Shown piece after piece: positions 18,586 to 26,473 of a DNA stretch of 38,704 nt (position 1 is its first letter; the number at the start of each line of letters is the position of its first letter). The stretch comes from an uncultured Phocaeicola sp. (lineage in GTDB: Bacteria > Bacteroidota > Bacteroidia > Bacteroidales > Bacteroidaceae). The position numbers and the translations under genes were made by a program. Below the pieces are notes generated by a model that did not search any database, had not been told where the DNA came from, and was given only the letters and a program-made list of their open reading frames with translations. Where the stretch lies: positions 10,890 through 49,593 of the forward strand of contig CARCZS010000020.1 of assembly GCA_948956705.1 (NCBI GenBank). Direction: 5' to 3'.

Positions 18586-19008
18586 TTATTTCTTCATCAA
18601 CAACGCCTCTATCGCCAATCGATAGGAATCCAGTCCGAACCCGCAAATCACTCCCAGACAAGCACATGAAATCATTGATTTATGTCTGAACTCCTCACGG
18701 GCATGCACATTCGAGATATGCACTTCAATCACCGGGGCCGTCACAGCCCGTATAGCATCCTGCAAAGCAATGGAAGTATGAGTATATGCTCCGGCATTCA
18801 ACACAATACCGTCATAGTCAAACCCCACCTCATGAATCTTATTTATCATCTCTCCCTCCACGTTCGACTGATAATATTCAATCTCAATATTGTGATAAGC
18901 ACGTTTCAAATCCGCCAAATAGTCTTCAAATGAAACAGCCCCATAAATGGAAGGTTCACGTTTGCCTAATAAATTGATATTAGGCCCATTAATAATTTGT
19001 ATTTTCAT
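18586..19008 (-). CDS. aroQ: Type II 3-dehydroquinate dehydratase
   Basis: This enzyme dehydrates 3-dehydroquinate to 3-dehydroshikimate in aromatic amino acid synthesis. The 140-residue protein shows the type II signature IINGPNINLLGKREPSIYG with the catalytic Tyr, NAGAYTHTSIALQDAI for substrate binding, and EVHISNVHAREEFRHKS with the catalytic His. The family forms dodecamers. It heads the minus-strand operon that runs to the LolE-like permease and is divergent from xerD. Confidence 0.97.
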   Translation of the reverse strand: MKIQIINGPNINLLGKREPSIYGAVSFEDYLADLKRAYHNIEIEYYQSNVEGEMINKIHEVGFDYDGIVLNAGAYTHTSIALQDAIRAVTAPVIEVHISNVHAREEFRHKSMISCACLGVICGFGLDSYRLAIEALLMKK

Positions 19009-19034
19009 ATTTAATGCTTTGTCTGAACTTTTAA

Positions 19035-19042
19035 TACCTTTG
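19035..19042 (+). promoter_or_regulatory. -7 box upstream of xerD
   Basis: TACCTTTG matches TAnnTTTG and lies 33 nt before the xerD start, in the divergent aroQ/xerD spacer. A -33 TTTG at the canonical distance is not seen. Confidence 0.5.
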
Positions 19043-19075
19043 CAGGGAATTTGGGCACAAAGTTAGAAAAAAGAA

Positions 19076-20002
19076 ATGAAAAGAACCGAGAAAACAGATA
19101 AGATATTAGCGAAATACAAGCAATATTTAAAGTTGGAGAAGTCTCTATCTACCAATACGGTAGATGCTTATCTCACAGATTTAGACAAACTAATGGCCTA
19201 TCTGACCCTTGAAAATCTCCATCCTTTGGAGGTGACATTAGAACATCTGGAAACATTTTCAGCCGGACTGCGTGACATCGGTATCCACCCCCGTTCGCAG
19301 GCACGCATCCTGTCGGGTATCCGGTCTTTTTATCATTTCCTTGTGCTCGAAGACTATCTGGAAGCCGACCCAACCGAACTGCTTGAGTCTCCGCAAACAG
19401 GCTTCAAACTGCCCGAAGTACTCACCGTAGAAGAGATAGACCGTCTTATAGAGAGCATAGACAGAGGCACCAAAGAAGGGCAACGAAACCGAGCTATCCT
19501 CGAAACGCTCTATAGCTGCGGGCTCCGTGTATCCGAACTTTGCAACCTGAAATTGTCCGACCTGTACTTAAATGAAAATTTCATCAAGGTAGAAGGAAAA
19601 GGAAGCAAACAACGCCTGGTCCCCATCTCCCCACGTGCTGTAAAAGAAATTAATCTATATTTCCCCGACCGCAACTTAATGAAAATAAAACCCGGTTTCG
19701 AGGATTTTCTGTTCATCAGCAATTTTGGGAAAAACATCTCGCGCATCATGGTTTTCCACATTATCAAAGAACTGGCCGGACGCACCGGTTTGAAAAAGAC
19801 CATCAGCCCCCATACCTTCCGCCATTCCTTTGCCACCCACTTGCTCGAAGGAGGGGCAAATTTACGTGCCATCCAATGTATGTTGGGGCACGAAAGTATC
19901 GGAACTACAGAAATTTATACACACATTGACCGCAATATGCTACGCAGTGAAATCATTGAGCATCATCCTCGCAACATCAAATTCAGAGAGGAACATAAAT
20001 AA
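19076..20002 (+). CDS. xerD: Site-specific tyrosine recombinase XerD
   Basis: A 308-residue recombinase with the SAM-like core-binding domain (about residues 8-95) and the catalytic domain (about 110-295). The active-site residues are visible: Arg in LYSCGLRVSEL, Lys in VEGKGSKQRLVP, His-x-x-Arg in SPHTFRHSFATHLLEGG, His in MLGHESIGTTEIY and the nucleophilic Tyr at the end of that motif. This is the chromosome-dimer-resolution type. The context among conserved genes and the lack of att-like repeats argue against an integrase of a mobile element. Confidence 0.94.
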   Translation: MKRTEKTDKILAKYKQYLKLEKSLSTNTVDAYLTDLDKLMAYLTLENLHPLEVTLEHLETFSAGLRDIGIHPRSQARILSGIRSFYHFLVLEDYLEADPTELLESPQTGFKLPEVLTVEEIDRLIESIDRGTKEGQRNRAILETLYSCGLRVSELCNLKLSDLYLNENFIKVEGKGSKQRLVPISPRAVKEINLYFPDRNLMKIKPGFEDFLFISNFGKNISRIMVFHIIKELAGRTGLKKTISPHTFRHSFATHLLEGGANLRAIQCMLGHESIGTTEIYTHIDRNMLRSEIIEHHPRNIKFREEHK

Positions 20003-20059
20003 AGTGTTCATTTCTACGTCCTTTTTTAAGATATTTTGAAAAAAAAGGCCCATTTAAAG

Positions 20060-20090
20060 TTAGCAGATAATAGAGTTTTTTCTATCTTTG
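20060..20090 (+). promoter_or_regulatory. Promoter of the TPR lipoprotein gene
   Basis: TTAG (20060-20063, near TTTG) is followed after 19 nt by TATCTTTG (20083-20090). The predicted start leaves an A-rich 5' leader of about 70 nt. The strong -7 box fits the codon use of the gene, which looks that of a highly expressed protein. Confidence 0.65.
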
Positions 20091-20162
20091 CACCCAAAGA
20101 TGCATACAAAAACGCGGCTTTAGTAGAAATTACATTACAAACGTTAAATAATTAAAGTAACT

Positions 20163-21839
20163 ATGATTAAAAAGTTGTATTTGCCCCTAGTGGCTTTATT
20201 GGTCCTTGCCCTGTCATCATGCGGCAAGATGGGAGAATTGTCTTCTGACTATTTCACAACTAACCCTGAAGTGCTTGAAGCAATCGGTGGTAAAGTGCCT
20301 GTAACTATCAATGGTAAGTTCCCCGAAAAGTACATGAAGAAAAAAGCTACTGTTGAAGTAACTCCGGTATTAAGATGGAAAGGTGGCGAAGCTAAAGGTC
20401 AGCCCGCTGTATTCCAAGGTGAAAAAGTAGAAGGAAACGGACAGACTATTTCTTATAAGGTAGGTGGTAGCTATACTATGAAAGCTTCTTTCGACTATGT
20501 TCCCGAAATGGCTAACTCTGAATTATATCTTGATTTCAAAATCACAAAAGGCAAAAAGACATATACCATTCCTTCTGTGAAAATTGCAGACGGTGTAATC
20601 GCTACTTCTGAATTGCCTACTGCTGCCAGCTCAAATGCATCTTATGCAAACGACGCTTTCCAACGCATCATCAAAGACGCTCAGACTGCCAACATCATGT
20701 TCTTAATCCAACAGGCTAACTTACGCAACAGCGAATTGAATTCAGACGATATGAAAGAATTCCACAAGAAAGTTGCTGAAGTAAACGCTGACACTAAGAA
20801 CTACAAATTGAACAACATCGAAATCTCTGCATACGCTTCTCCTGACGGTGGTGTTAAACTGAATACAGGTTTGGCTGAAAACCGTGAAGGTAACACAGAA
20901 AAGTATATGCAACGTCAATTGAAGAAAGGCAAAATCGATACTAACCTCGATGCAAAATATACTGCACAAGACTGGGAAGGTTTCCAGGAATTGGTTTCTA
21001 AATCAAACTTGCAGGATAAAGACTTGATTTTGCGCGTTCTTTCTATGTATCAGGATCCTGAACAAAGAGAAGCTGAAATCAAGAACATCTCTTCAGTTTA
21101 CAAAACTTTGGCTGACGAAATCCTGCCTCAGTTGCGTCGTGCACGTCTGACTGCCAACTATGACATCATCGGCCGCAGCGATGACGAAATCAACGAAGCA
21201 TTCAACACAGATGCTAAAGTATTGAGCGTAGAAGAATTATTGTATGCTGCTACTTTGACTAACGACAACGCTCGCAAAGAAGCTATCTTCACTAAGACTA
21301 CTCAGTTGTATCCTAACGATTTCCGTGCTTACAACAACTTAGGTGAAATGGCATTTGCTGCCGGTGACGCTGCCAAAGCAGAATCTTACTTCAAACAAGC
21401 TGCTTCTAAGAACGCTAACGCTCCTGAAGTAAACGCTAACCTTGGTCTTTGCGAATTGGTTAAGGGTAATGTAGCTGCTGCTGAATCTTACTTAGGTAAG
21501 GCTACAGGTGCTAACGCTGCTAACGAAGCTCTTGGTAACCTGTACATCAAACAAGGTCAGTATGACAGAGCTGTAAACGCATTCGGTGACGCTAAGACTA
21601 ACAGTGCTGCTCAAGCTCAGATTTTGGCTAAGGACTACAACAAGGCAAAAGCTACTTTGTCTGCTATCAAGAATCCTGATGCAATGACTGATTACTTAAT
21701 GGCTATCGTTGGTGCCCGCACTAACAACGCTTCATTGGTAAGCAGCAGCATTAAGAGCGCAATCGCTAAGGACGCTTCAATAGCTCAGAAAGCTGCAAAC
21801 GACCGCGAATTCGCTAAATTTGCTGATTCTATCAAATAA
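20163..21839 (+). CDS. Tetratricopeptide repeat lipoprotein with OmpA-like segment
   Basis: A 558-residue predicted lipoprotein with the signal MIKKLYLPLVALLVLALSSC (lipobox Cys20). The N-terminal part (about 25-160) is beta-rich and unassigned. The central part (about 165-290) contains NNIEISAYASPDGGVKLNTG and NREGNTEKYMQRQL, which resembles the peptidoglycan-associated OmpA-like fold. The C-terminal part (about 385-510) has TPR units such as FRAYNNLGEMAFAAGDAAKAESYFKQA. Codon use is strongly biased (GCT, AAC, CGT), suggesting an abundant protein. Function is unknown; a scaffold linking outer membrane and cell wall is a guess. A strong terminator follows. Confidence 0.8.
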   Translation: MIKKLYLPLVALLVLALSSCGKMGELSSDYFTTNPEVLEAIGGKVPVTINGKFPEKYMKKKATVEVTPVLRWKGGEAKGQPAVFQGEKVEGNGQTISYKVGGSYTMKASFDYVPEMANSELYLDFKITKGKKTYTIPSVKIADGVIATSELPTAASSNASYANDAFQRIIKDAQTANIMFLIQQANLRNSELNSDDMKEFHKKVAEVNADTKNYKLNNIEISAYASPDGGVKLNTGLAENREGNTEKYMQRQLKKGKIDTNLDAKYTAQDWEGFQELVSKSNLQDKDLILRVLSMYQDPEQREAEIKNISSVYKTLADEILPQLRRARLTANYDIIGRSDDEINEAFNTDAKVLSVEELLYAATLTNDNARKEAIFTKTTQLYPNDFRAYNNLGEMAFAAGDAAKAESYFKQAASKNANAPEVNANLGLCELVKGNVAAAESYLGKATGANAANEALGNLYIKQGQYDRAVNAFGDAKTNSAAQAQILAKDYNKAKATLSAIKNPDAMTDYLMAIVGARTNNASLVSSSIKSAIAKDASIAQKAANDREFAKFADSIK

Positions 21840-21869
21840 TCGGACTATCTAAAATAGCCAAATAAACAG

Positions 21870-21906
21870 ACCGGGATATCCATTTAAAGGATATCCCGGT
21901 TTTTTT
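21870..21906 (+). terminator. Rho-independent terminator after the TPR lipoprotein gene
   Basis: The perfect 12-bp stem ACCGGGATATCC (21870-21881) and GGATATCCCGGT (21889-21900) encloses a 7-nt loop and is followed by seven T. Confidence 0.95.
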
Positions 21907-21976
21907 ATGCAAAATAACTTCTATTTATACCGCCCATTACCTGCAAAATGAGTATTTTCGCAGAAAATAATTTAAG

Positions 21977-23032
21977 ATGAAAAAATTATCTTTTCTTTTC
22001 CTTGCGCTCATACTCCTGCTGACCGGTTGCGGCAAGAAGAGCACTTTCACTTTAAAAGGGAATATCAGCGGCTTGTCTTCTGATACCATACTCGTTTTCT
22101 ATCAGGAACCCAACTATAAACTGGACACAATTATCGCCCAAAACGGAAAATTCAATTACACCATTACCCCCGATACTTTCACCATCTTCTCATTGCTGCT
22201 CAGTGATAAAGAAACACTTCCCGTGTTTGCCGACAAAGGAGAAAGCGTGACATGGGACGGTACCCCCAGAGATATACAAATCAAAGGGAAAGGCGACAAC
22301 GAAAGAATGGCATATATCTTGCAAACCATCAAGGAGGCAAAAGCAGACAGCCTTATGTTCACGGTAGACCGCCTCATCAAAGAAAATCCCCATTCATTTG
22401 CCAACATCTATCTGATAGAACAATATTACGTGCAAGACAGTCTTCCCGACTATACGCGGATGGATGAATTGATACAGGGACTAAGCGGGAGCATCAAGGA
22501 TACCCCCTACATGATTGACCTTCAGGCCAAGCTGAAAGAAAAGAACGAACTGAACCGGCAGAGCCTAAACACGATTTCCTGTACCGATAAAAATGGGAAA
22601 AGCATCGGCTGGAAAGAAATGAAAGACAAATATGTCCTTCTCGATTTCTGGGCAAGCTGGAACAAAGAAAGCGTAGCGGCACAGGATTCACTGGTCGCCG
22701 TGCAGAAAGCACTGAAAAAAGAAAAATTCATCATTGTCAGCCTGTCACTGGACTTAGACAAGAAAGAATGGCTGAAAGCATGCGACAAAGACACAATCCA
22801 ATGGAAACAAGTATGCGACTTTAAAGGCTGGGACAACTCCATCGTCAAGCAACAAGGCATCACCCGCCTGCCCTCCAATCTGCTGATAGCCCCCAATAAA
22901 CGAGTTATCGCCAGAGACATCAGAGGAAAAGAACTAATAGACAAAGTAAAACAACTTATAGAGCAAGACAAAGAAAAAGAGAAAGCCGCAAAAGCAGCCG
23001 AAAGAGAAAAGGCTCGTAAGAAGAAAAAATAA
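21977..23032 (+). CDS. DUF4369 lipoprotein with a thioredoxin-like domain lacking CxxC
   Basis: A 351-residue predicted lipoprotein (lipobox LLLTGC, Cys18). The N-terminal DUF4369 domain (about 24-130) begins FTLKGNISGLSSDTILVFYQ. After a helical linker, a thioredoxin-like domain (about 195-325) contains YVLLDFWASWNKES and the cis-Pro segment ITRLPSNLLIAP. In active TlpA-type proteins the WASW motif is followed by CxxC, but here it is NKES, so the domain should not be redox-active. The C-terminus is a Lys/Glu/Ala-rich tail (about 327-351). It precedes the yifB gene by 4 nt, a coupling with no obvious functional link. Confidence 0.85.
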   Translation: MKKLSFLFLALILLLTGCGKKSTFTLKGNISGLSSDTILVFYQEPNYKLDTIIAQNGKFNYTITPDTFTIFSLLLSDKETLPVFADKGESVTWDGTPRDIQIKGKGDNERMAYILQTIKEAKADSLMFTVDRLIKENPHSFANIYLIEQYYVQDSLPDYTRMDELIQGLSGSIKDTPYMIDLQAKLKEKNELNRQSLNTISCTDKNGKSIGWKEMKDKYVLLDFWASWNKESVAAQDSLVAVQKALKKEKFIIVSLSLDLDKKEWLKACDKDTIQWKQVCDFKGWDNSIVKQQGITRLPSNLLIAPNKRVIARDIRGKELIDKVKQLIEQDKEKEKAAKAAEREKARKKKK

Positions 23033-23036
23033 TAAA

Positions 23037-24575
23037 ATGCTAGTAAAAGTCTATGGCGCGGCTGTACAAGGAATTGATGCAACCATTGTAACTATTGAAG
23101 TCAATAGTTCGCGCGGTATAAAGTTCTTCCTTGTCGGTCTGCCAGACTCAGCCGTAAAAGAAAGTCACGAACGTATCATCTCCGCTCTGCAGGTCAACGG
23201 ATACAAATTTCCCACCAGCCAGATAGTCGTCAACATGGCTCCGGCCGATATACGGAAAGAAGGCTCTTCCTATGACCTGCCTTTGGCCATCGGGATATTG
23301 GCTGCCGCCCAAATCGTTTCCGAAGAAAAGTTATCGCGCTACCTTATTATAGGCGAGCTGAGCCTCGACGGAAGTCTGCAGCCCATCAAGGGGGCCTTGT
23401 CCATTGCCATCAGTGCCCGCGAACAAGGATTTGAAGGCTTCATCCTTCCCAAACAAAATGCCCGCGAAGCAGCCGTGGTAAACCACCTGAATGTATACGG
23501 AGTGGAAAATATAAAAGAAGTCATAGAGTTCTTTAATAACGAACGGATACTGGAACCCACCGCAGTCAACACACGCGAAGAATTTTATAAGAATCAAGAA
23601 AACTTTCCTTATGACTTTGCAGACGTAAAAGGACAGGAAAACGTGAAACGCGCACTCGAAGTAGCCGCCGCAGGCGGACACAACCTGATTATGATTGGTG
23701 CACCCGGAAGTGGAAAATCAATGATGGCGAAACGATTGCCGGGCATTCTCCCGCCCCTATCGCTGGGAGAGAGCCTGGAAACGACCAAAATACACTCCGT
23801 TGCCGGAAAGTTGGGAAAAGATTCATCCCTGATAGCCACACGCCCCTTCAGAAGCCCTCACCACACCATTTCGCAGATTGCAATGGTGGGCGGAGGAAGC
23901 AACCCGCAACCCGGAGAAATCAGTCTGGCACATCACGGTGTCCTCTTTTTGGACGAGCTGCCGGAGTTCAACCGCAGTGTGCTTGAAGTGCTCCGGCAAC
24001 CATTAGAAGACCGTTACATCTCCATATCACGCGCCAAATACAGCCTCGACTATCCGGCAAGTTTTATGTTGGTAGCCTCCATGAACCCATGTCCGTGCGG
24101 ATACTATAACCATCCGACCAAGGCATGCGTCTGCAACCCCGGACAAGTACAACGCTACCTGAACCGCATTTCAGGTCCCCTGCTCGACCGTATCGACATA
24201 CAAATAGAAATCGTCCCCGTGCCTTTCGACAAGATATCGGAAACACAACCGGCGGAAAGCAGCGTCTCCATCCGCGAAAGAGTAATCAACGCAAGAAAGA
24301 TACAAGAGAAAAGATTTGCCAACCATCCGGGAATATATTGCAATGCACAGATGGAAAGCCGACTGCTCCACCTATATGCCGAACCCGACGGACAGGGGCT
24401 CAATCTGCTGCGCAATGCCATGACACGCCTCAACCTTTCGGCACGTGCCTATGACCGCATCCTGAAAGTGGCAAGAACCATTGCCGACCTCGACAACAGC
24501 GAGCGGGTTACTTCCACCCATTTGGCGGAAGCCATCAGTTACAGAAATTTAGACAGGGAGGGCTGGGCAGGTTAA
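23037..24575 (+). CDS. YifB/ComM-family Mg chelatase-like AAA+ ATPase
   Basis: A 512-residue ATPase. The N-terminal Lon-protease-S5-like domain (about 1-165) contains VNSSRGIKFFLVGLPDSAVKESHERI. The AAA+ core has Walker A GAPGSGKSMMAK at about residues 221-232 and Walker B GVLFLDELPEF. A C-terminal helical domain has NLSARAYDRILKVARTIADL. A Cys-rich segment, NPCPCGYYNHPTKACVC, is typical of the family. ComM homologues drive branch migration during natural transformation, but in Bacteroidales the role is untested. It shares a transcript with the upstream lipoprotein. Confidence 0.93.
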   Translation: MLVKVYGAAVQGIDATIVTIEVNSSRGIKFFLVGLPDSAVKESHERIISALQVNGYKFPTSQIVVNMAPADIRKEGSSYDLPLAIGILAAAQIVSEEKLSRYLIIGELSLDGSLQPIKGALSIAISAREQGFEGFILPKQNAREAAVVNHLNVYGVENIKEVIEFFNNERILEPTAVNTREEFYKNQENFPYDFADVKGQENVKRALEVAAAGGHNLIMIGAPGSGKSMMAKRLPGILPPLSLGESLETTKIHSVAGKLGKDSSLIATRPFRSPHHTISQIAMVGGGSNPQPGEISLAHHGVLFLDELPEFNRSVLEVLRQPLEDRYISISRAKYSLDYPASFMLVASMNPCPCGYYNHPTKACVCNPGQVQRYLNRISGPLLDRIDIQIEIVPVPFDKISETQPAESSVSIRERVINARKIQEKRFANHPGIYCNAQMESRLLHLYAEPDGQGLNLLRNAMTRLNLSARAYDRILKVARTIADLDNSERVTSTHLAEAISYRNLDREGWAG

Positions 24576-24630
24576 TTACCGCCACAGCCCTTTCATAATA
24601 GAATGGATTAATTCAGTTTTATTTTTTAGA

Positions 24631-25119
24631 TTATTTCTTCTTCGGCGAAAGTTTCACCTCAGCCTTCAGTTCATAAGCTCCCGAATACCAGCTTCCGCCT
24701 TCTTTTATTTGCGATATATCCATTTGATCCGTCTTCAGAGTAGCAGATTCAAATTCTCCCCCATTCTCCTCTCCATCCACATCATGGAAGAGCACTTCCT
24801 GACTGCCTATGCTGAAAGTATGCGCCTTGTCACTCTCGAACTCACCTTTTACATCCGTATACACAGTGTCATAATCCACCACATAGTCCTTCTCGCCCTT
24901 CACAAAATAAGCATTCAAATCCTTTACCACCACCTGTACACCTTTTATCGGCTTCCCGGTTGGGTCAAGAACTTTTCCTTTCACCTGATAATCAGCCGAG
25001 GGAGTCCCATATTCACATAACCCATTACCGGGGTCATCACTGTCACAAGCAGTAAAGCCCAACAATACCAATACGCCGGATAACAACTTACGCACTGCAA
25101 TTTTCTTTTTCATGTTCAT
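24631..25119 (-). CDS. Radical SAM-associated putative lipoprotein
   Basis: A 162-residue lipoprotein with the lipobox LGFTAC (Cys25) followed by DSDDPGNG. Next comes a conserved-looking motif CEYGTPSADYQVKGKV, then a carboxypeptidase-regulatory-like fold (LDPTGKPIKGVQVVVKDL, VYTDVKGEFE). The pairing with an adjacent radical SAM/SPASM gene, and the C-x-YG-x-P motif after the lipid anchor, fit the known Bacteroidetes lipoprotein/radical SAM pair (I recall these as TIGR04134 and TIGR04133). Whether this lipoprotein is the substrate of the enzyme is unknown. It starts 11 nt after the enzyme gene. Confidence 0.82.
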   Translation of the reverse strand: MNMKKKIAVRKLLSGVLVLLGFTACDSDDPGNGLCEYGTPSADYQVKGKVLDPTGKPIKGVQVVVKDLNAYFVKGEKDYVVDYDTVYTDVKGEFESDKAHTFSIGSQEVLFHDVDGEENGGEFESATLKTDQMDISQIKEGGSWYSGAYELKAEVKLSPKKK

Positions 25120-25130
25120 ATTCTCTAGTT

Positions 25131-26210
25131 TTATAATGTTTGCAACCTTTTATAATGGCAAAACAGCAAGTCCCCATTCCCGTCACGCAAATGCATACCG
25201 TTTCCTTTGCAATAACGGAAAAACTTACAGTCGGCACACTCCCCTTTGCGCATCCACTCGCGGTCACGGTAAGGCCGGTATTTATTATTCCATACCTCCA
25301 TAAAGTCGTCCTCATAAATATTGCCTTGATGATAATCGGCACGGATGCTGGGACAAGCAGAAATAGCACCGTCCACCAGAACAGACCCTACCGATACCCC
25401 CGCCTGGCAATGAAAGAAATAATCGCGCACATCTCCCTCATAGTTCCCGAGAAAACCTTCACAGCCATAAGCCGTCTTTATCCTTCCCTCCTTGCGCGTA
25501 CGTTTGATAAACTCCATCACTCCGCGAAAATCCCCGTTCGACAATTGCAGTTCCGAATCTTTTGCCGCACGGCCGACAGGAAACACAGTGAAAAGCCGCC
25601 AGCGTTTCACTCCCAAACTCAGCAAAAACTCCTTCATCTCCTCCAGACGCATATAACTATGCTTGTTGACACAAGTCACCACATCAAACACAAACCCCGG
25701 CTCTTCCGCCATCATTTTTATCGCCTCCACCGCACGTTCAAAGCTCTGTGGATTCCCCCTCATCCAGTTATGATCTGCCGCAAATCCGTCAAGGCTGACC
25801 GTTGCCGTATGCAACCCCGATGCCAGTAAGCGGCGAAAACGTTCGCGCGTCATATAAAGTCCGTTAGTCACCATCCCCCATGGGAATCCTTTCTCATATA
25901 TAGCCTTCCCACATTCCTCCAAATCCTCTCGCATCAACGGTTCGCCGCCTGTAATAATGACAAATACCTTATGCGAATCTGTAGATGCCGCCACGCTGTC
26001 AAGCACTTTCAGAAAGTCTTCTTTCGGCATGTCAGGGTGCCCGGCTATCTTCTTGCAATCACTTCCGCAATGCCGGCAATGCAGGTTACAGCGCAACGTA
26101 CATTCCCAAAACAATTGTTTCAACGGATGTTCTTTCAGCAAATCATTATTCAACTTCCGGGCTATTTCCAGTCCGATACGATGTCTCAGAGTTAGTGATT
26201 CATTCTTCAT
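25131..26210 (-). CDS. Radical SAM/SPASM enzyme paired with a lipoprotein
   Basis: A 359-residue radical SAM protein. The cluster motif is CNLHCRHC (Cys41, Cys45, Cys48), followed by the SAM-binding segment VFVIITGGEPLMREDLEE. The C-terminal SPASM-like part (about 275-350) has CPSIRADYHQGNIYE, GECADCKFFRYCKGNG and a late LLFCHY, enough Cys for extra Fe-S clusters. SPASM enzymes usually modify peptides or proteins. The downstream partner is a small lipoprotein, so peptide modification or maturation of that lipoprotein is possible but unproven. The gene is divergent from the TPR-HTH regulator; the 263-nt spacer 26211-26473 holds only the regulator -7 box. Confidence 0.9.
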   Translation of the reverse strand: MKNESLTLRHRIGLEIARKLNNDLLKEHPLKQLFWECTLRCNLHCRHCGSDCKKIAGHPDMPKEDFLKVLDSVAASTDSHKVFVIITGGEPLMREDLEECGKAIYEKGFPWGMVTNGLYMTRERFRRLLASGLHTATVSLDGFAADHNWMRGNPQSFERAVEAIKMMAEEPGFVFDVVTCVNKHSYMRLEEMKEFLLSLGVKRWRLFTVFPVGRAAKDSELQLSNGDFRGVMEFIKRTRKEGRIKTAYGCEGFLGNYEGDVRDYFFHCQAGVSVGSVLVDGAISACPSIRADYHQGNIYEDDFMEVWNNKYRPYRDREWMRKGECADCKFFRYCKGNGMHLRDGNGDLLFCHYKRLQTL

Positions 26211-26447
26211 TTTTCTTATCTTTCGGCAAACAGAAACATTTTCGTTTTACTTATAAAATGTCAATTTAACCCAAATACTGCATCAAAAGAAAAATATTTT
26301 ACCCTTTGAATGAAATGCCCCTTATCTCCTTATACTTCAGCCCTTTCCTCCCTACTCCTCCCCCCCTCGAACGTTCAGCTTTCATCTTTCAGCTGCCGGG
26401 AGATAAATATCAGTGCTTGAGAGACAGACATATTCAACGAATAATAG

Positions 26448-26455
26448 TACCTTTG
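26448..26455 (+). promoter_or_regulatory. -7 box upstream of the TPR-HTH regulator gene
   Basis: TACCTTTG matches TAnnTTTG and lies 18 nt before the preferred start at 26474. It is inside the longer open frame from 26306, which supports the later start. No clear -33 match is visible. Confidence 0.5.
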
Positions 26456-26473
26456 TCACTAATAAATACCCAA

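Noticed and set aside
19076..20002. xerD as integrase of a mobile element
   Set aside because: XerD-type motifs, housekeeping neighbours, and no flanking att-like direct repeats or tRNA target.
26306..26473. 56-codon N-terminal extension of the TPR-HTH regulator
   Set aside because: It is Pro/Phe-rich without a domain, contains the -7 promoter box, and would bury the signal sequence.
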